A DNA stretch of 64,000 nucleotides from Rhodanobacter sp. 7MK24 (GTDB lineage: Bacteria; Pseudomonadota; Gammaproteobacteria; Xanthomonadales; Rhodanobacteraceae). Position 1 is the first letter of the stretch, and each line of letters opens with the position of its first letter. This document shows positions 25,600 to 34,646 of the stretch, piece by piece. Position numbers and translations under genes: made by a program. The DNA lies in the NCBI RefSeq assembly GCF_014842995.1, contig NZ_JACYXL010000012.1:1-64000 (forward strand). Direction: 5' to 3'. The notes beneath the pieces are model-generated. The model worked only from the letters and a program-made list of their open reading frames with translations. It made no database searches and was not told where the DNA came from.

Positions 25600-26307
25600 A
25601 TGCAGGGGAAACCGCGGTTCGGCATCGACGCACCTACCCTGGTGCTCGGCTTCGCCATTGGCGGCCCTTTGCTGCTCGTGCTGGGTTGCGTCGGCAATCG
25701 CGTGCTGCCGTCTGCGCTGGCGGGGACGATGATCGGCACCGGCGCCGTGATGGCCACCGAAGCAGTACTGATGACTTTGAGCAGCCTGTACGGCAAACGC
25801 ATCCTGCTGCGGCGGATGGTCGATGCGCTCGGCCTGCGCGGCGACGAAAAAGCGCTGGACGTGGGTTGCGGACGCGGCATGCTGCTGCTTGAGACCGCCA
25901 GCCGCCTGCCACGCGGTCGGGTCACCGGGCTGGATCTGTGGAGCACGCGCGACCAGAGTGGCAATGCCGTCGAAGCCACCGCGCGCAATGCCGAACTGGC
26001 CGGTCTGCGCGAGCGCGTGCAGATCGACACCGGCGACATGCGCCACCTGCCCTATGCCGACGCCAGCTTCGACGTGATCGTCTCAAGCCTTGCCATCCAC
26101 AACCTGCCCACCGAAACCGACCGCGAACAGGCAGTGCACGAAATCGCCCGCGTGCTCAAACCCGGCGGCCAACTCGCCCTGCTCGACTTTCGCCACACCG
26201 CCCACTATGTGCAGGCGCTGCGTGAGGCGGGCTTGGACACGCGGCGCTCGTGGCCGCAGTTCCTGATGTTCCCGTGGGTGTGGGTCGTGCGCGGACACAA
26301 GGCCTGA
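25600..26307 (+). CDS. membrane-anchored class I SAM methyltransferase
   Basis: The 235-residue protein has two hydrophobic N-terminal segments (about residues 13-33 and 40-60), then a class I methyltransferase domain with motif I LDVGCGRG (86-93) and the Methyltransf_11-type ending FDVIVSSLAIHNL...RVLKPGGQLALLDF. The substrate is unknown; membrane anchoring suggests a lipid or quinone-like acceptor. The start is chosen at ATG 25600, preceded by GGGAG; the frame is open much further upstream only as an mfd shadow. It is convergent with the methyltransferase at 26332. Confidence 0.75.
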   Translation: MQGKPRFGIDAPTLVLGFAIGGPLLLVLGCVGNRVLPSALAGTMIGTGAVMATEAVLMTLSSLYGKRILLRRMVDALGLRGDEKALDVGCGRGMLLLETASRLPRGRVTGLDLWSTRDQSGNAVEATARNAELAGLRERVQIDTGDMRHLPYADASFDVIVSSLAIHNLPTETDREQAVHEIARVLKPGGQLALLDFRHTAHYVQALREAGLDTRRSWPQFLMFPWVWVVRGHKA

Positions 26308-26331
26308 CCCTGACGTCCGCGCCACGGCCAC

Positions 26332-27105
26332 CTACTTCGCCGGCTTGCGGAAGCGGTAGATGAACTGGTCGGTATGGCCACGTATCGACGGATCAAACAC
26401 CTTCGCAGTGTGCGAATCGGCCGGATTGCGCAGGGCATCGCTCTCGCCATCGAATACGAAGCCGGCCGACTCGACTTCCTTCTTCACCACGGCCGGATCG
26501 ATGCGATGCAGGGTATCGGTATCGGCCAGGCCGGAGCCGGCCGGCGCAACGTGGTCGATCACCACGAACACGCCACTGGGCTTGAGCGCGTCGTAGACCA
26601 GCTTGTCGAACTTCGCCATGTCCACCGGACCCATGAACGCGTCGTGGTAGTCATGGTAGTTCTGCACGGTGAACACCAGATCCACCTTGGCTGGCGCACT
26701 GAGTTCGGCCGCAGGTTGTTTGAGCAGGCTCACGTTGCCGTAATGCGCAGTGGCGACCAGCTTCTGCCAGTTCGCGTAGCTCTTGGCCGAGTGCTTCCAC
26801 ATCTCGTCCGGCCACACGGTATAGACCCGCCCCGCCGGCCCCACGATGGCACTGAACACGCGTGTCCAATAACCGCTACCGGGGGCGAGTTCCAGCACTT
26901 TTTGACCGGGCTTCACCTCGGCAAACGCCATGACCGCGGCCATCTGGCGGCGCGCGTCGTCGTCGCGGTCACTTCCCCGCGCTGGATCGTTCATCGCGGT
27001 GGTGACGTAAGCAGGCGCGGTCTGGCCAGGCGGCGCGCCTGGCATGGCCAATGCTGCAGCCGGAAGGGCGAACGCAAGCAGAGAGGCAAGGATGGTCGGG
27101 CGCAT
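26332..27105 (-). CDS. class I SAM methyltransferase-fold protein with a signal peptide
   Basis: The 257-residue protein begins with a typical Sec signal peptide (MRPTILASLLAFALPAAALA, cut near residue 20), yet carries a clear SAM motif VLELAPGSG (70-78), ending LVYDALKPSGVFVVIDHVAPAGSG. SAM is not normally available in the periplasm, so either the hydrophobic N-terminus is a membrane anchor with a cytoplasmic domain or the fold serves another role. Similar signal-bearing proteins are common in xanthomonads and alphaproteobacteria. The start follows GCGGAG. An earlier in-frame start would add 35 basic residues. The upstream DNA contains TGTGTACACA at 27202. Confidence 0.75.
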   Translation of the reverse strand: MRPTILASLLAFALPAAALAMPGAPPGQTAPAYVTTAMNDPARGSDRDDDARRQMAAVMAFAEVKPGQKVLELAPGSGYWTRVFSAIVGPAGRVYTVWPDEMWKHSAKSYANWQKLVATAHYGNVSLLKQPAAELSAPAKVDLVFTVQNYHDYHDAFMGPVDMAKFDKLVYDALKPSGVFVVIDHVAPAGSGLADTDTLHRIDPAVVKKEVESAGFVFDGESDALRNPADSHTAKVFDPSIRGHTDQFIYRFRKPAK

Positions 27106-27483
27106 GGCTAAACTCCGCTTTTGGCGAAAGGAAGGCTCATTGTGCGCTGATCGCCACGCGCGGCGCGCCATGACTAATGGCGCAAGGCGGCTCCAGGCAA
27201 TTGTGTACACAGTGTGAATAAAGGTAAAGTGCGGACGACGGCCAAACAGGGGGCGCCGAGGAAAAACATGTACATGCCACTGACCCGCTTCGCAGTGGAA
27301 CGCGAAGTACGAAGGGTTACAGGGATGCTTGTCGGGAAGAAGACGCCAGCGTTACAGGCGCCGCAACGTTCACCCGTATCAATACCTGCTTTGGTGTCGT
27401 GGTGCTCTGAAACGCACTCGCGCCGTGCCGACGAAGAGGCACGACGCGCGTTGCTCTGCGAAACCGGCTGACGCTAAGGCTCG
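27106..27483. other. intergenic gap of 378 bases
   Basis: The left part is the promoter region of the methyltransferase at 26332 and includes the palindrome TGTGTACACA (27202-27211). An 85-codon frame (27214-27471, plus strand) has no ribosome site and no family resemblance, so I do not call it a gene. No repeat or RNA motif was recognised in the right part. Confidence 0.5.
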
Positions 27484-28332
27484 TCACTGCGTCCGCGCGG
27501 TGGTGGATAGCTGTCGCGCTGTCAGCAGGTTGCGGATCACTCGCAGCTTCGCCTTGAGCTCGGCCTCGTTGGCCGGGCCCAGCCGCAGCATCAGCTTCTG
27601 CCCTGCCGACAGCGATTCCAGGGCGGGATCGACGTAGGTGTAGCGCCCGTTCGCAAGCTGCAGTGCAGGCGGCTGCGCCAGCGAAGGCGCGGCCAGCATG
27701 TCGTCTATGGCCGCGATCAGGCGGTCGTTGAAATAAGCCTTGGGATAGCCCAGTTCCCGGTACGCCTGCTGGAACAGCGGGTAGCTGTGCGCATACCACG
27801 TAACGAGTGCCTGTGAATCGGCGCGCCGTACGACCGCCATGTAAGGCGCATAGCGCCCGGTGTTGCGCGCGTCGGCGGCAAGGATTCCTTGCGTTTTTCC
27901 GGCCATGAACGCGCCCTGCGGGGTGCGCAGCGGCAGGATGGATGCGCTGCCCAGTTCGTGGCGCGGCAATGCGTCCACCGTGGCCACGATATGGTTCACG
28001 ATCTGCTGCGGCAGCAACAGGTCCTTCAGCCGGTCGCCTCCGAGTGCCCGCAACGCCGAAGCCACGTTTGCGTCGCTGTCGTCCAGCGCAGGCAACGGCG
28101 CGGTGGAGGCGGAAGCAGGCACCGAGGCTTGCGCAATCGGATGATGGGTGCTGGCGGCCACGGCCGGCGATGCCGTATCCGCAGGCGCAGCCGCGGTGGA
28201 TGCCGGAGCGGGAGCCGTATCCGGGCGCGTCGCTCGCCACGTGACGTAGGCAGCCACAGCAACGACGCACGCCGCCACTGTCACTGCCGGCACCCAGCGG
28301 CGCCCACCCGATCTGCGCTTGTACGCCACCAT
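27484..28332 (-). CDS. DUF3014 domain protein
   Basis: The 282-residue protein has one N-terminal membrane segment (about residues 12-34), an Ala/Pro/Ser/Thr-rich linker (about 35-80), then the DUF3014 core (LDDSDANVASALRALGG...IVNHIVATVDALPR...RYAPYM). The family occurs in gammaproteobacteria as single-pass periplasmic proteins of unknown function. The chain ends shortly after the domain. It is 66 bases downstream of the ABC permease gene on the same strand and may be co-transcribed, although no functional link is known. Confidence 0.75.
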   Translation of the reverse strand: MVAYKRRSGGRRWVPAVTVAACVVAVAAYVTWRATRPDTAPAPASTAAAPADTASPAVAASTHHPIAQASVPASASTAPLPALDDSDANVASALRALGGDRLKDLLLPQQIVNHIVATVDALPRHELGSASILPLRTPQGAFMAGKTQGILAADARNTGRYAPYMAVVRRADSQALVTWYAHSYPLFQQAYRELGYPKAYFNDRLIAAIDDMLAAPSLAQPPALQLANGRYTYVDPALESLSAGQKLMLRLGPANEAELKAKLRVIRNLLTARQLSTTARTQ

Positions 28333-28398
28333 TCACCTCCACGCTTCGCCTCAACAGGGGTTCGACTCGCGCACTGGCAAATCGTTCAGTGGCCCGGT

Positions 28399-29156
28399 TC
28401 AGACTTTCAGGCGATAGCCTGTCCTGAAAATCCACCACACCACGACCAGGCACAACGCGAGAAAACCCAGCGTAGCAGCGAGGCTGATCCCTACGCCCAC
28501 GTCGGCCAGGTTGTAAAAGCTCCAGCGGAAACCCGAGATCAGGTACACCACGGGGTTGAACAGCGTCACCTTCTGCCAGAACGGCGGCAACATGTGGATG
28601 GAATAGAAGCTGCCGCCCAAGAAAGTCAGCGGAGTGATCACCATCAGCGGCACCACCTGCAGCTTCTCGAAGTTGTCCGCCCAGATGCCGATGATGAAGC
28701 CGAGCAGGCTGAAGGTGACCGTGGTGAGCAGCAGGAAGGCCACCATCACCAGCGGATGCGCGATGGAGTAGTCCACGAAGATGCGCGCCGTGGCAAGGAT
28801 GATCAGGCCCACCATGATCGCCTTGGTAGCCGCCGCCCCCACGTAACCCAGCACGATCTCCAGGAAGGACAACGGCGCGGAATGCACCTCGTAGATGGTG
28901 CCCACGAACTTGGGGAAGTAGATGCCGAAGGAAGCATTGGACACGCTCTGCATCAGCAGCGACAGCATCACCAGGCCGGGGATGATGAAGGCCGCGTAGC
29001 TGACGCCTTCCACGCTGGTGATGCGCGAGCCGATCGCCGAGCCGAACACCACGAAATACAGCGAAGTGGATACCACCGGCGAAGCGACGCTCTGCATCAA
29101 GGTGCGCCCAGTTCGGGCCATTTCGAAACGGTAGATCGCGCGGATGCCGTACCAGT

Positions 29157-29160
<4 letters not shown>
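28399..29160 (-). CDS. yadH: ABC-2 type transporter permease, YadH-like
   Basis: This 253-residue ABC-2 permease has six membrane helices and the family motif near [21 protein letters not shown]. It matches the YadH group, whose exporters pair with YadG. The start overlaps the ATPase stop by four bases, so the two subunits are made together. The substrate is unknown; relatives include drug and polysaccharide exporters. Confidence 0.85.
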
Positions 29161-30107
<947 letters not shown>

Positions 30108-30224
30108 GCACGTCTCCTGTGTTCGCTGACCGCCAATGGCAGCCAAGGGCCTGAAATACTAAACCAATAAGTTCTGAAATCAACCGATTGATGTCGCGCA
30201 ACTGCGAGCGCTTTCATAAATATG

Positions 30225-30235
30225 AAGTTTAACTT
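30225..30235. promoter_or_regulatory. possible MarR operator dyad
   Basis: AAGTT-T-AACTT forms a perfect short dyad 27 bases before the marR ATG, in the gap shared with the divergent ABC operon. MarR proteins bind dyads of this size. The assignment is positional. Confidence 0.4.
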
Positions 30236-30261
30236 TGCAGTTTTCCTGCCTATGCCCTACC

Positions 30262-30723
30262 ATGCGCGAGATGAAGATCGTCCGCCACGACCCGCGCACT
30301 GCCCAGGCCCAGGCCACCGCGCGCGAACTGCGCGCACTGGTCGGCAAGCTGAAACGCCAGCTGCGCGAAAAGGTGGGCATCGAAGGGCTCACGCTTTCGC
30401 AGGTCACCGTATTGATCCACCTGGAACGCCAGGGCAGCGCCACGGTCAGCGAACTGGCGCGCACCGAAAATGTCCGGCCGCAATCGATGGGCGCCACAGT
30501 GGCCGGCTTGCAGGCGCTGGCCCTGCTCGAGGGTACGGCAGACCCGGGCGACGGACGGCGCACCCTGCTCTCGCTGACCAAGCTGGCGCACGAAAAGATC
30601 CGCGCCATCCGGACAGCCCGCGAGGACTGGCTGTTCCATGCCATCCGCGAGCGCTTCAACGCCAACGAACAGGACGCCCTCGCACGCGGCGTCGAGCTGC
30701 TCAAGCGGTTGGCCGAAGGCTGA
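30262..30723 (+). CDS. MarR-family transcriptional regulator
   Basis: The 153-residue winged-helix protein has the MarR core (LTLSQVTVLIHLERQGSATVSELARTENVRPQSMGATVAGLQALALLE) and the wing DPGDGRRTLLSLT. MarR proteins usually repress a neighbouring exporter or enzyme and release DNA on binding phenolic ligands. The divergent yadGH-like exporter and the following hydrolase-MFS run are candidate targets. ATG 30262 or 30274 are both possible; I chose the first. Confidence 0.85.
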   Translation: MREMKIVRHDPRTAQAQATARELRALVGKLKRQLREKVGIEGLTLSQVTVLIHLERQGSATVSELARTENVRPQSMGATVAGLQALALLEGTADPGDGRRTLLSLTKLAHEKIRAIRTAREDWLFHAIRERFNANEQDALARGVELLKRLAEG

Positions 30724-30760
30724 GCCCCATTCCTCTTTCCACACGACAAGGTTTCCCCCC

Positions 30761-31324
30761 ATGGCATTGACCACGCTCGATCCCAAGACCGCACTGATCG
30801 TCATCGACATCCAGAAAGGCATCGTGCAATTGCCTTGCGCCTATCCCATGGCCGAGGTGATCGACCGCGTGGTTGAGATCACGCAAGCCTTCCGCAAGTA
30901 CAACGCCCCCGTGGTGCTGGTGAACGTGGCCGGTGTCGCACCAGGCCGCAACGAACAGCCGAAGCGGATGGGCGACCTGCCGGCGGATTGGGCCGAGCTG
31001 GTGCCCGAGCTGGCGGTGCAGGCAAGCGACCACCGGGTCACCAAGCGCACCTGGGGCGCGTTCACGCACACCGACCTGCACGAACACCTGCAGGAGCACG
31101 GTGTGACGCAGGTGGTGATCGTGGGCGTGGCCACCAGCATCGGCGTGGAATCCACGGCACGCCAGGCTTCCGAACTCGGCTACAACGTCACGCTCGCCAC
31201 CGACGCGATGAACGACCTCAATGCCGAGTCGCACACGAACAGCGTGACGCGCATCTTCCCGCGGCTGGGCGAAACCGGCAGCACGGCCGAGATCATCGCC
31301 CTGCTCGCCAGCACGCACGGCTGA
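30761..31324 (+). CDS. isochorismatase-like hydrolase lacking the usual cysteine
   Basis: This 187-residue cysteine-hydrolase-fold protein keeps D16 (VIDIQ) and K95 (KRTWGAF) of the family triad, but the usual nucleophile position reads glycine (G128 in GVATSIGVE, normally GVATNVCVE). True isochorismatases (PhzD, EntB) also have Gly here and use an acid-base route, whereas nicotinamidase-like members need the Cys. Vinyl-ether hydrolysis is therefore more likely than amide hydrolysis, but no isochorismate pathway is nearby. It follows the marR gene by 37 bases and precedes a membrane protein and an MFS exporter in the same direction. Confidence 0.8.
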   Translation: MALTTLDPKTALIVIDIQKGIVQLPCAYPMAEVIDRVVEITQAFRKYNAPVVLVNVAGVAPGRNEQPKRMGDLPADWAELVPELAVQASDHRVTKRTWGAFTHTDLHEHLQEHGVTQVVIVGVATSIGVESTARQASELGYNVTLATDAMNDLNAESHTNSVTRIFPRLGETGSTAEIIALLASTHG

Positions 31325-31339
31325 ACCGAGGATCGTTCC

Positions 31340-31669
31340 ATGCCCTGGCTCCCTTTCCTGTCGTGGTTCTTCGGCGGCGCATTGCTCGCCAACGCCGTAC
31401 CGCACGTGGTCAACGGTCTGACGGGGTGCGCGTTCCAGAGTCCCTTCGCTAAGCCACCCGGCGAAGGGCTCTCGTCCTCGACCACGAACGTGTGCTGGGG
31501 CTATCTGAATCTCGCGCTGGGCTATCTGCTGCTGGCGCACGTCGGCCACTTCGACGTGCAGAGCATCCCTTGCGTGGGCACGGCGTTTGCGGGCGCGTTG
31601 CTGTTGAGCGTGTTGATGGCACGCCACTTCGGCCGCTTCCATGGCGGCAATGCACCGGAGCGCCGGTGA
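31340..31669 (+). CDS. small hypothetical membrane protein
   Basis: This 109-residue protein has three predicted membrane segments (about residues 5-24, 50-68 and 78-95) and two cysteines in the middle region. I do not recognise the family. It starts 15 bases after the hydrolase and its stop overlaps the GTG start of the MFS gene (GTGA at 31666), so it belongs to that operon. Confidence 0.65.
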   Translation: MPWLPFLSWFFGGALLANAVPHVVNGLTGCAFQSPFAKPPGEGLSSSTTNVCWGYLNLALGYLLLAHVGHFDVQSIPCVGTAFAGALLLSVLMARHFGRFHGGNAPERR

Positions 31670-32895
31670 GCGCGAACGGTTTCGGCATGTTCGGCTCGCT
31701 GCGCATCTGGAACTACCGCATGTGGGCCGGCGGCGCGCTGGTGTCCAACGTCGGTACATGGATGCAGCGCGTGGCACAGGACTGGCTAGTGCTCACCATC
31801 CTTACCCACCGCAATGCCGGCGCGGTGGGCGTGGTCATGGCCCTGCAGTTCGGTCCGCAGCTGCTGCTGTTGCCGTGGAGCGGCTACGCCGCCGACCGGC
31901 TCGACCGCCGCAAGCTGCTGATCGGCACGCAGGCCGCACTCGGCCTGCTGGCTTTGGGCCTGGGCCTGGTGACAGTCACCGGTGTGGTCACGTTGTGGCA
32001 GGTCTATGTGTTCGCCTTCCTGCTCGGCTGCGTCTCCGCATTCGATGCGCCGGTGCGGCAAGTCTTCGTCAACGAGCTGGTGGGCGACGAATACCTTGCC
32101 AATGCCGTATCGCTCAACTCCACTTCGTTCAATGCCGCGCGCATGATCGGGCCGGCCGTTGCCGGCCTGCTGATCGCCGCCGTGGGTTGCGGCTGGGTGT
32201 TCCTCATCAACGCCGCTTCGTTCGCGGGCGTGCTGGCCTCGCTGATGCTGCTGCGCGTAGACCAGTTGCACGACGGTGAACGCAGGTCGCGCAAGGTCGG
32301 CGGTATCGCGGAAGGCTTCCGTTACGTGTGGCAGCGGCCCGACCTGATGGCCGTGCTGGTCATGTTGTTCCTGATCGGCACGTTCGGCCTCAACTTCCCG
32401 ATCTTCATCTCGACCATGTCGCTCACCGCCTTCCACGGCGGCGCCGGACAATACGGCCTGCTCACCTCGGCATTCGCAGTCGGATCGGTAGTGGGTGCGC
32501 TGTATTCCGCCTATCGCAGCCAACCGGGCATGTCCGTGCTCTGCGCGGGCGCGGCTGTGTTCGGCGTGGGCTGCATGCTGGCGGCGCTGGCGCCGAACGA
32601 AGGACTGTTCGCGGCGGCCTTGGTGCTGACCGGCCTCTCCGCATTGATGTTCGCCACCGGCACCAACAGCCTGATGCAGCTCACCACGGCACCGGCCATG
32701 CGCGGCCGCGTGATGGCCCTGCGCATCGCCGTCGCCATGGGCGGCACACCGATCGGCGCGCCCATCGTCGGCTGGATCGCTGACCACTTCGGCCCACGTT
32801 GGGCACTCGGCGTTGGCGCGGCATCAGGCGTTGCCGCGATGCTGGTGGCGCTGCGCTACATGGCTGGCCCGCGGGGACGGCTGGCGGAAGCCTGA
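31666..32895 (+). CDS. MFS exporter, EntS/MFS_3-like
   Basis: The 409-residue protein has about 12 membrane helices and the MFS_3-type start (LRIWNYRMWAGGALVSNVGTWMQRVAQDWLVL), with motif A-like SGYAADRLDRRKLL. Members of this branch include the enterobactin exporter EntS and drug exporters. The substrate is open. The GTG start at 31666 overlaps the previous stop; homology begins within a few residues, which supports it. It is last in the run hydrolase - membrane protein - MFS, plausibly under the MarR regulator. Confidence 0.8.
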   Translation: MSANGFGMFGSLRIWNYRMWAGGALVSNVGTWMQRVAQDWLVLTILTHRNAGAVGVVMALQFGPQLLLLPWSGYAADRLDRRKLLIGTQAALGLLALGLGLVTVTGVVTLWQVYVFAFLLGCVSAFDAPVRQVFVNELVGDEYLANAVSLNSTSFNAARMIGPAVAGLLIAAVGCGWVFLINAASFAGVLASLMLLRVDQLHDGERRSRKVGGIAEGFRYVWQRPDLMAVLVMLFLIGTFGLNFPIFISTMSLTAFHGGAGQYGLLTSAFAVGSVVGALYSAYRSQPGMSVLCAGAAVFGVGCMLAALAPNEGLFAAALVLTGLSALMFATGTNSLMQLTTAPAMRGRVMALRIAVAMGGTPIGAPIVGWIADHFGPRWALGVGAASGVAAMLVALRYMAGPRGRLAEA

Positions 32896-32913
32896 TCCCC
32901 AGTTATGCATAAG

Positions 32914-32974
32914 GCAACCTAAAAGTTGCATTTCTTCGAACGTGGCCGCAATATGCAACGACAAAGTTGCATTT
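32914..32974. promoter_or_regulatory. tandem dyads, probable ArsR-family operator
   Basis: GCAAC-N6-GTTGC (32914-32929) and TGCAAC-N6-GTTGCA (32954-32971) have the same design and lie 41 bases centre to centre, about four helical turns. Both share AAAGTTGCATTT. They sit immediately before the SRPBCC-arsR operon, so the ArsR protein is the likely binder. Confidence 0.65.
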
Positions 32975-32994
32975 ATCCACTTCGGAGAATCTGT

Positions 32995-33456
32995 ATGAAC
33001 GCGATCACCGACCGCATCGAGCGACAGATCCTGCTGCAGGCCACGCGCGACAAGGTCTGGCATGCGCTGGTCGATGCCGAAAGCTTTGGTGACTGGTTCG
33101 GCATGAGGCTGAAAGGCCAGCGCTTCGTCGCCGGCGAGACCACCAGCGGTCACCTCACCTATCCCGGCTACGAACACCTGCTGTGCGAATTGCAGGTAGA
33201 ACGCGTCGAACCAAAGCACCTGTTTTCGTATCGATGGCATCCCTATGCCATCGACCCCAACGGCAACTATGCGCACGAACCGACCACGTTGGTGGAATTC
33301 GTGCTCGAGGACCACGCCGATGGCACCCTGCTGCGTCTGGTCGAATCCGGTTTCGACCATATCCCGCTGTCACGCCGCAGCGAGGCCTATCGCATGAACA
33401 GCGGCGGCTGGGACGCGCAGATGCAGAACATCCAGCGCTATCTGGACGGGCGCTAA
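32995..33456 (+). CDS. SRPBCC (AHSA1/START-like) protein
   Basis: The 153-residue protein has the AHSA1-type SRPBCC fold (RIERQILLQATRDKVWHALVDAESFGDWFGMRL ... FSYRWHPY), a helix-grip pocket for hydrophobic ligands. In very many bacteria such proteins are encoded next to an ArsR repressor, as here (five bases downstream). The ligand and role are unknown. It has a good ribosome site (GGAG) before ATG 32995. Confidence 0.8.
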   Translation: MNAITDRIERQILLQATRDKVWHALVDAESFGDWFGMRLKGQRFVAGETTSGHLTYPGYEHLLCELQVERVEPKHLFSYRWHPYAIDPNGNYAHEPTTLVEFVLEDHADGTLLRLVESGFDHIPLSRRSEAYRMNSGGWDAQMQNIQRYLDGR

Positions 33457-33461
33457 GCACC

Positions 33462-33791
33462 ATGGCAAAGAAAAATCCCTGGCAGGACAGCGCACCGGTG
33501 TTCGCTGCGTTGGGCGATGCCACCCGGCTGAAACTGCTTGCCGCGCTGTGCGCCGGCGGTGCGCTGTCCATCGCGCAGCTCACCACCGGCACCGCGATCA
33601 CCCGCCAGGCCGTCACCAAGCACTTGCTGGTGCTGGCCGAGGCCGGGCTGGTGCACGACAACTGGCAGGGACGCGAGCGACTGTGGGAACTGGAACCGTC
33701 ACGACTGGACGAAGCGCGCCGCTCGCTGGATGCGATCGCTGCGCAATGGGATCAGGCGCTTGCGCGCCTGAAACATTTTGTCGAACGCTAG
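33462..33791 (+). CDS. ArsR-family regulator (metal-site-free type)
   Basis: This 109-residue winged-helix protein (FAALGDATRLKLLAALCAGGALSIAQLTTGTAITRQAVTKHLLVLAEAGLV) lacks the ELCVCDL metal cysteines of ArsR/SmtB sensors; its only cysteine (LAALCAGG) is isolated. It belongs to the SRPBCC-linked branch. It probably autoregulates through the dyads at 32914-32974. Confidence 0.85.
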   Translation: MAKKNPWQDSAPVFAALGDATRLKLLAALCAGGALSIAQLTTGTAITRQAVTKHLLVLAEAGLVHDNWQGRERLWELEPSRLDEARRSLDAIAAQWDQALARLKHFVER

Positions 33792-34119
33792 AGCCCGTTC
33801 TTGATCTTCCTATGGCCCACGCCGAAGCTGTTTGCGCGCAGATCTAAGGAAGAATGCAGGCAGGCAACACAGGGGAGAGTCCACGGATGGACTCGGCTTT
33901 GCGGAGCTTAAGAAGCGAACGCCCACCCACGGCCGAGCAATGACACAGGAATGCGGGCAAACAGATCTGGCCCGGTGAGTTGCCTCGCCATGGCCACCAT
34001 GCGGCGGCACATGGCTTGACCTGCCAACCAGACAGGCGCTGCGCACGCGCGGCCACCTGGCGGCCACGGCAAGGCAACACGGATCATGGGAGATCGCGAA
34101 CAGGCTCCTGGGCTTCGAA
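33792..34119. other. intergenic gap of 328 bases, little seen
   Basis: A 59-codon frame on the minus strand (33908-34087) reads MIRVALPWPPGG...LLGRGWAFAS without a ribosome site or known family and is not called. No hairpin with a T-run or known repeat was recognised. Confidence 0.4.
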
Positions 34120-34482
34120 TCACGCCGCCTCGGGGCAATGCTCCATCACCTGCCGCACCTCGCATTCGAGGTCCCAATCGTCGCCGTGCACCGCGAGGAA
34201 ACGGCGGGTGATTTCCAGTGCCTCGTCCATCGAGGCGACCTGCAGCATGGCGTAGCCGGCCACCACTTCCTTCGCCTCGGTGAAGGGGCCATCCATCACG
34301 GTCTGCCGGCCGCGCGACAGGCGCACGCGCTTGCCTTCGGCCGTGGGTTGCAGGCCGGCAGTGTCCAGCAGCGAGCCGGCCGCGCTCAGTTCGGTCATCA
34401 GCTTGCCCATGTCTTCCATCAGCTGCGCACTGGGTCGCTGACCGGCACGCTCGTTGATTCGCACCATCGAAAGGAATCGCAT
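34120..34482 (-). CDS. YCII-related (DGPF) domain protein
   Basis: This 120-residue protein has the YCII/DGPF fold, with the motif VMDGPFTEAKEVVAGYAMLQV at about residues 62-82. Such proteins often accompany ECF sigma factors or serve as small enzymes of unclear function. No sigma factor is adjacent here. ATG 34482 starts the conserved MRFLSMVR opening. Confidence 0.85.
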   Translation of the reverse strand: MRFLSMVRINERAGQRPSAQLMEDMGKLMTELSAAGSLLDTAGLQPTAEGKRVRLSRGRQTVMDGPFTEAKEVVAGYAMLQVASMDEALEITRRFLAVHGDDWDLECEVRQVMEHCPEAA

Positions 34483-34599
34483 CTTGTCTTCTCCATGTGG
34501 GTTTCGACACCGCACCAGAACGGTGTTCGCAGATGCGACGAATAACGTGGCGACGGTTCGACAAGCGCACGGGAGATCGCGCCAACCGCTTGCCTCAAA

Positions 34600-34614
34600 T
34601 GAGAATAAATATCA
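34600..34614. promoter_or_regulatory. Fur box
   Basis: TGAGAATAAATATCA matches the 7-1-7 Fur consensus TGATAATNATTATCA at all but two positions, in an AT-rich island 32 bases before the ATG at 34647. Iron-dependent repression by Fur is therefore likely. Confidence 0.7.
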
Positions 34615-34646
34615 TTATTTAATGGTACTTCCCCGGGCAAATCGGA

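Noticed and set aside
27214..27471. 85-codon frame in the gap before the DUF3014 gene's 3' end
   Set aside because: No ribosome site, no family resemblance, and the start lies in the promoter region of the divergent gene.
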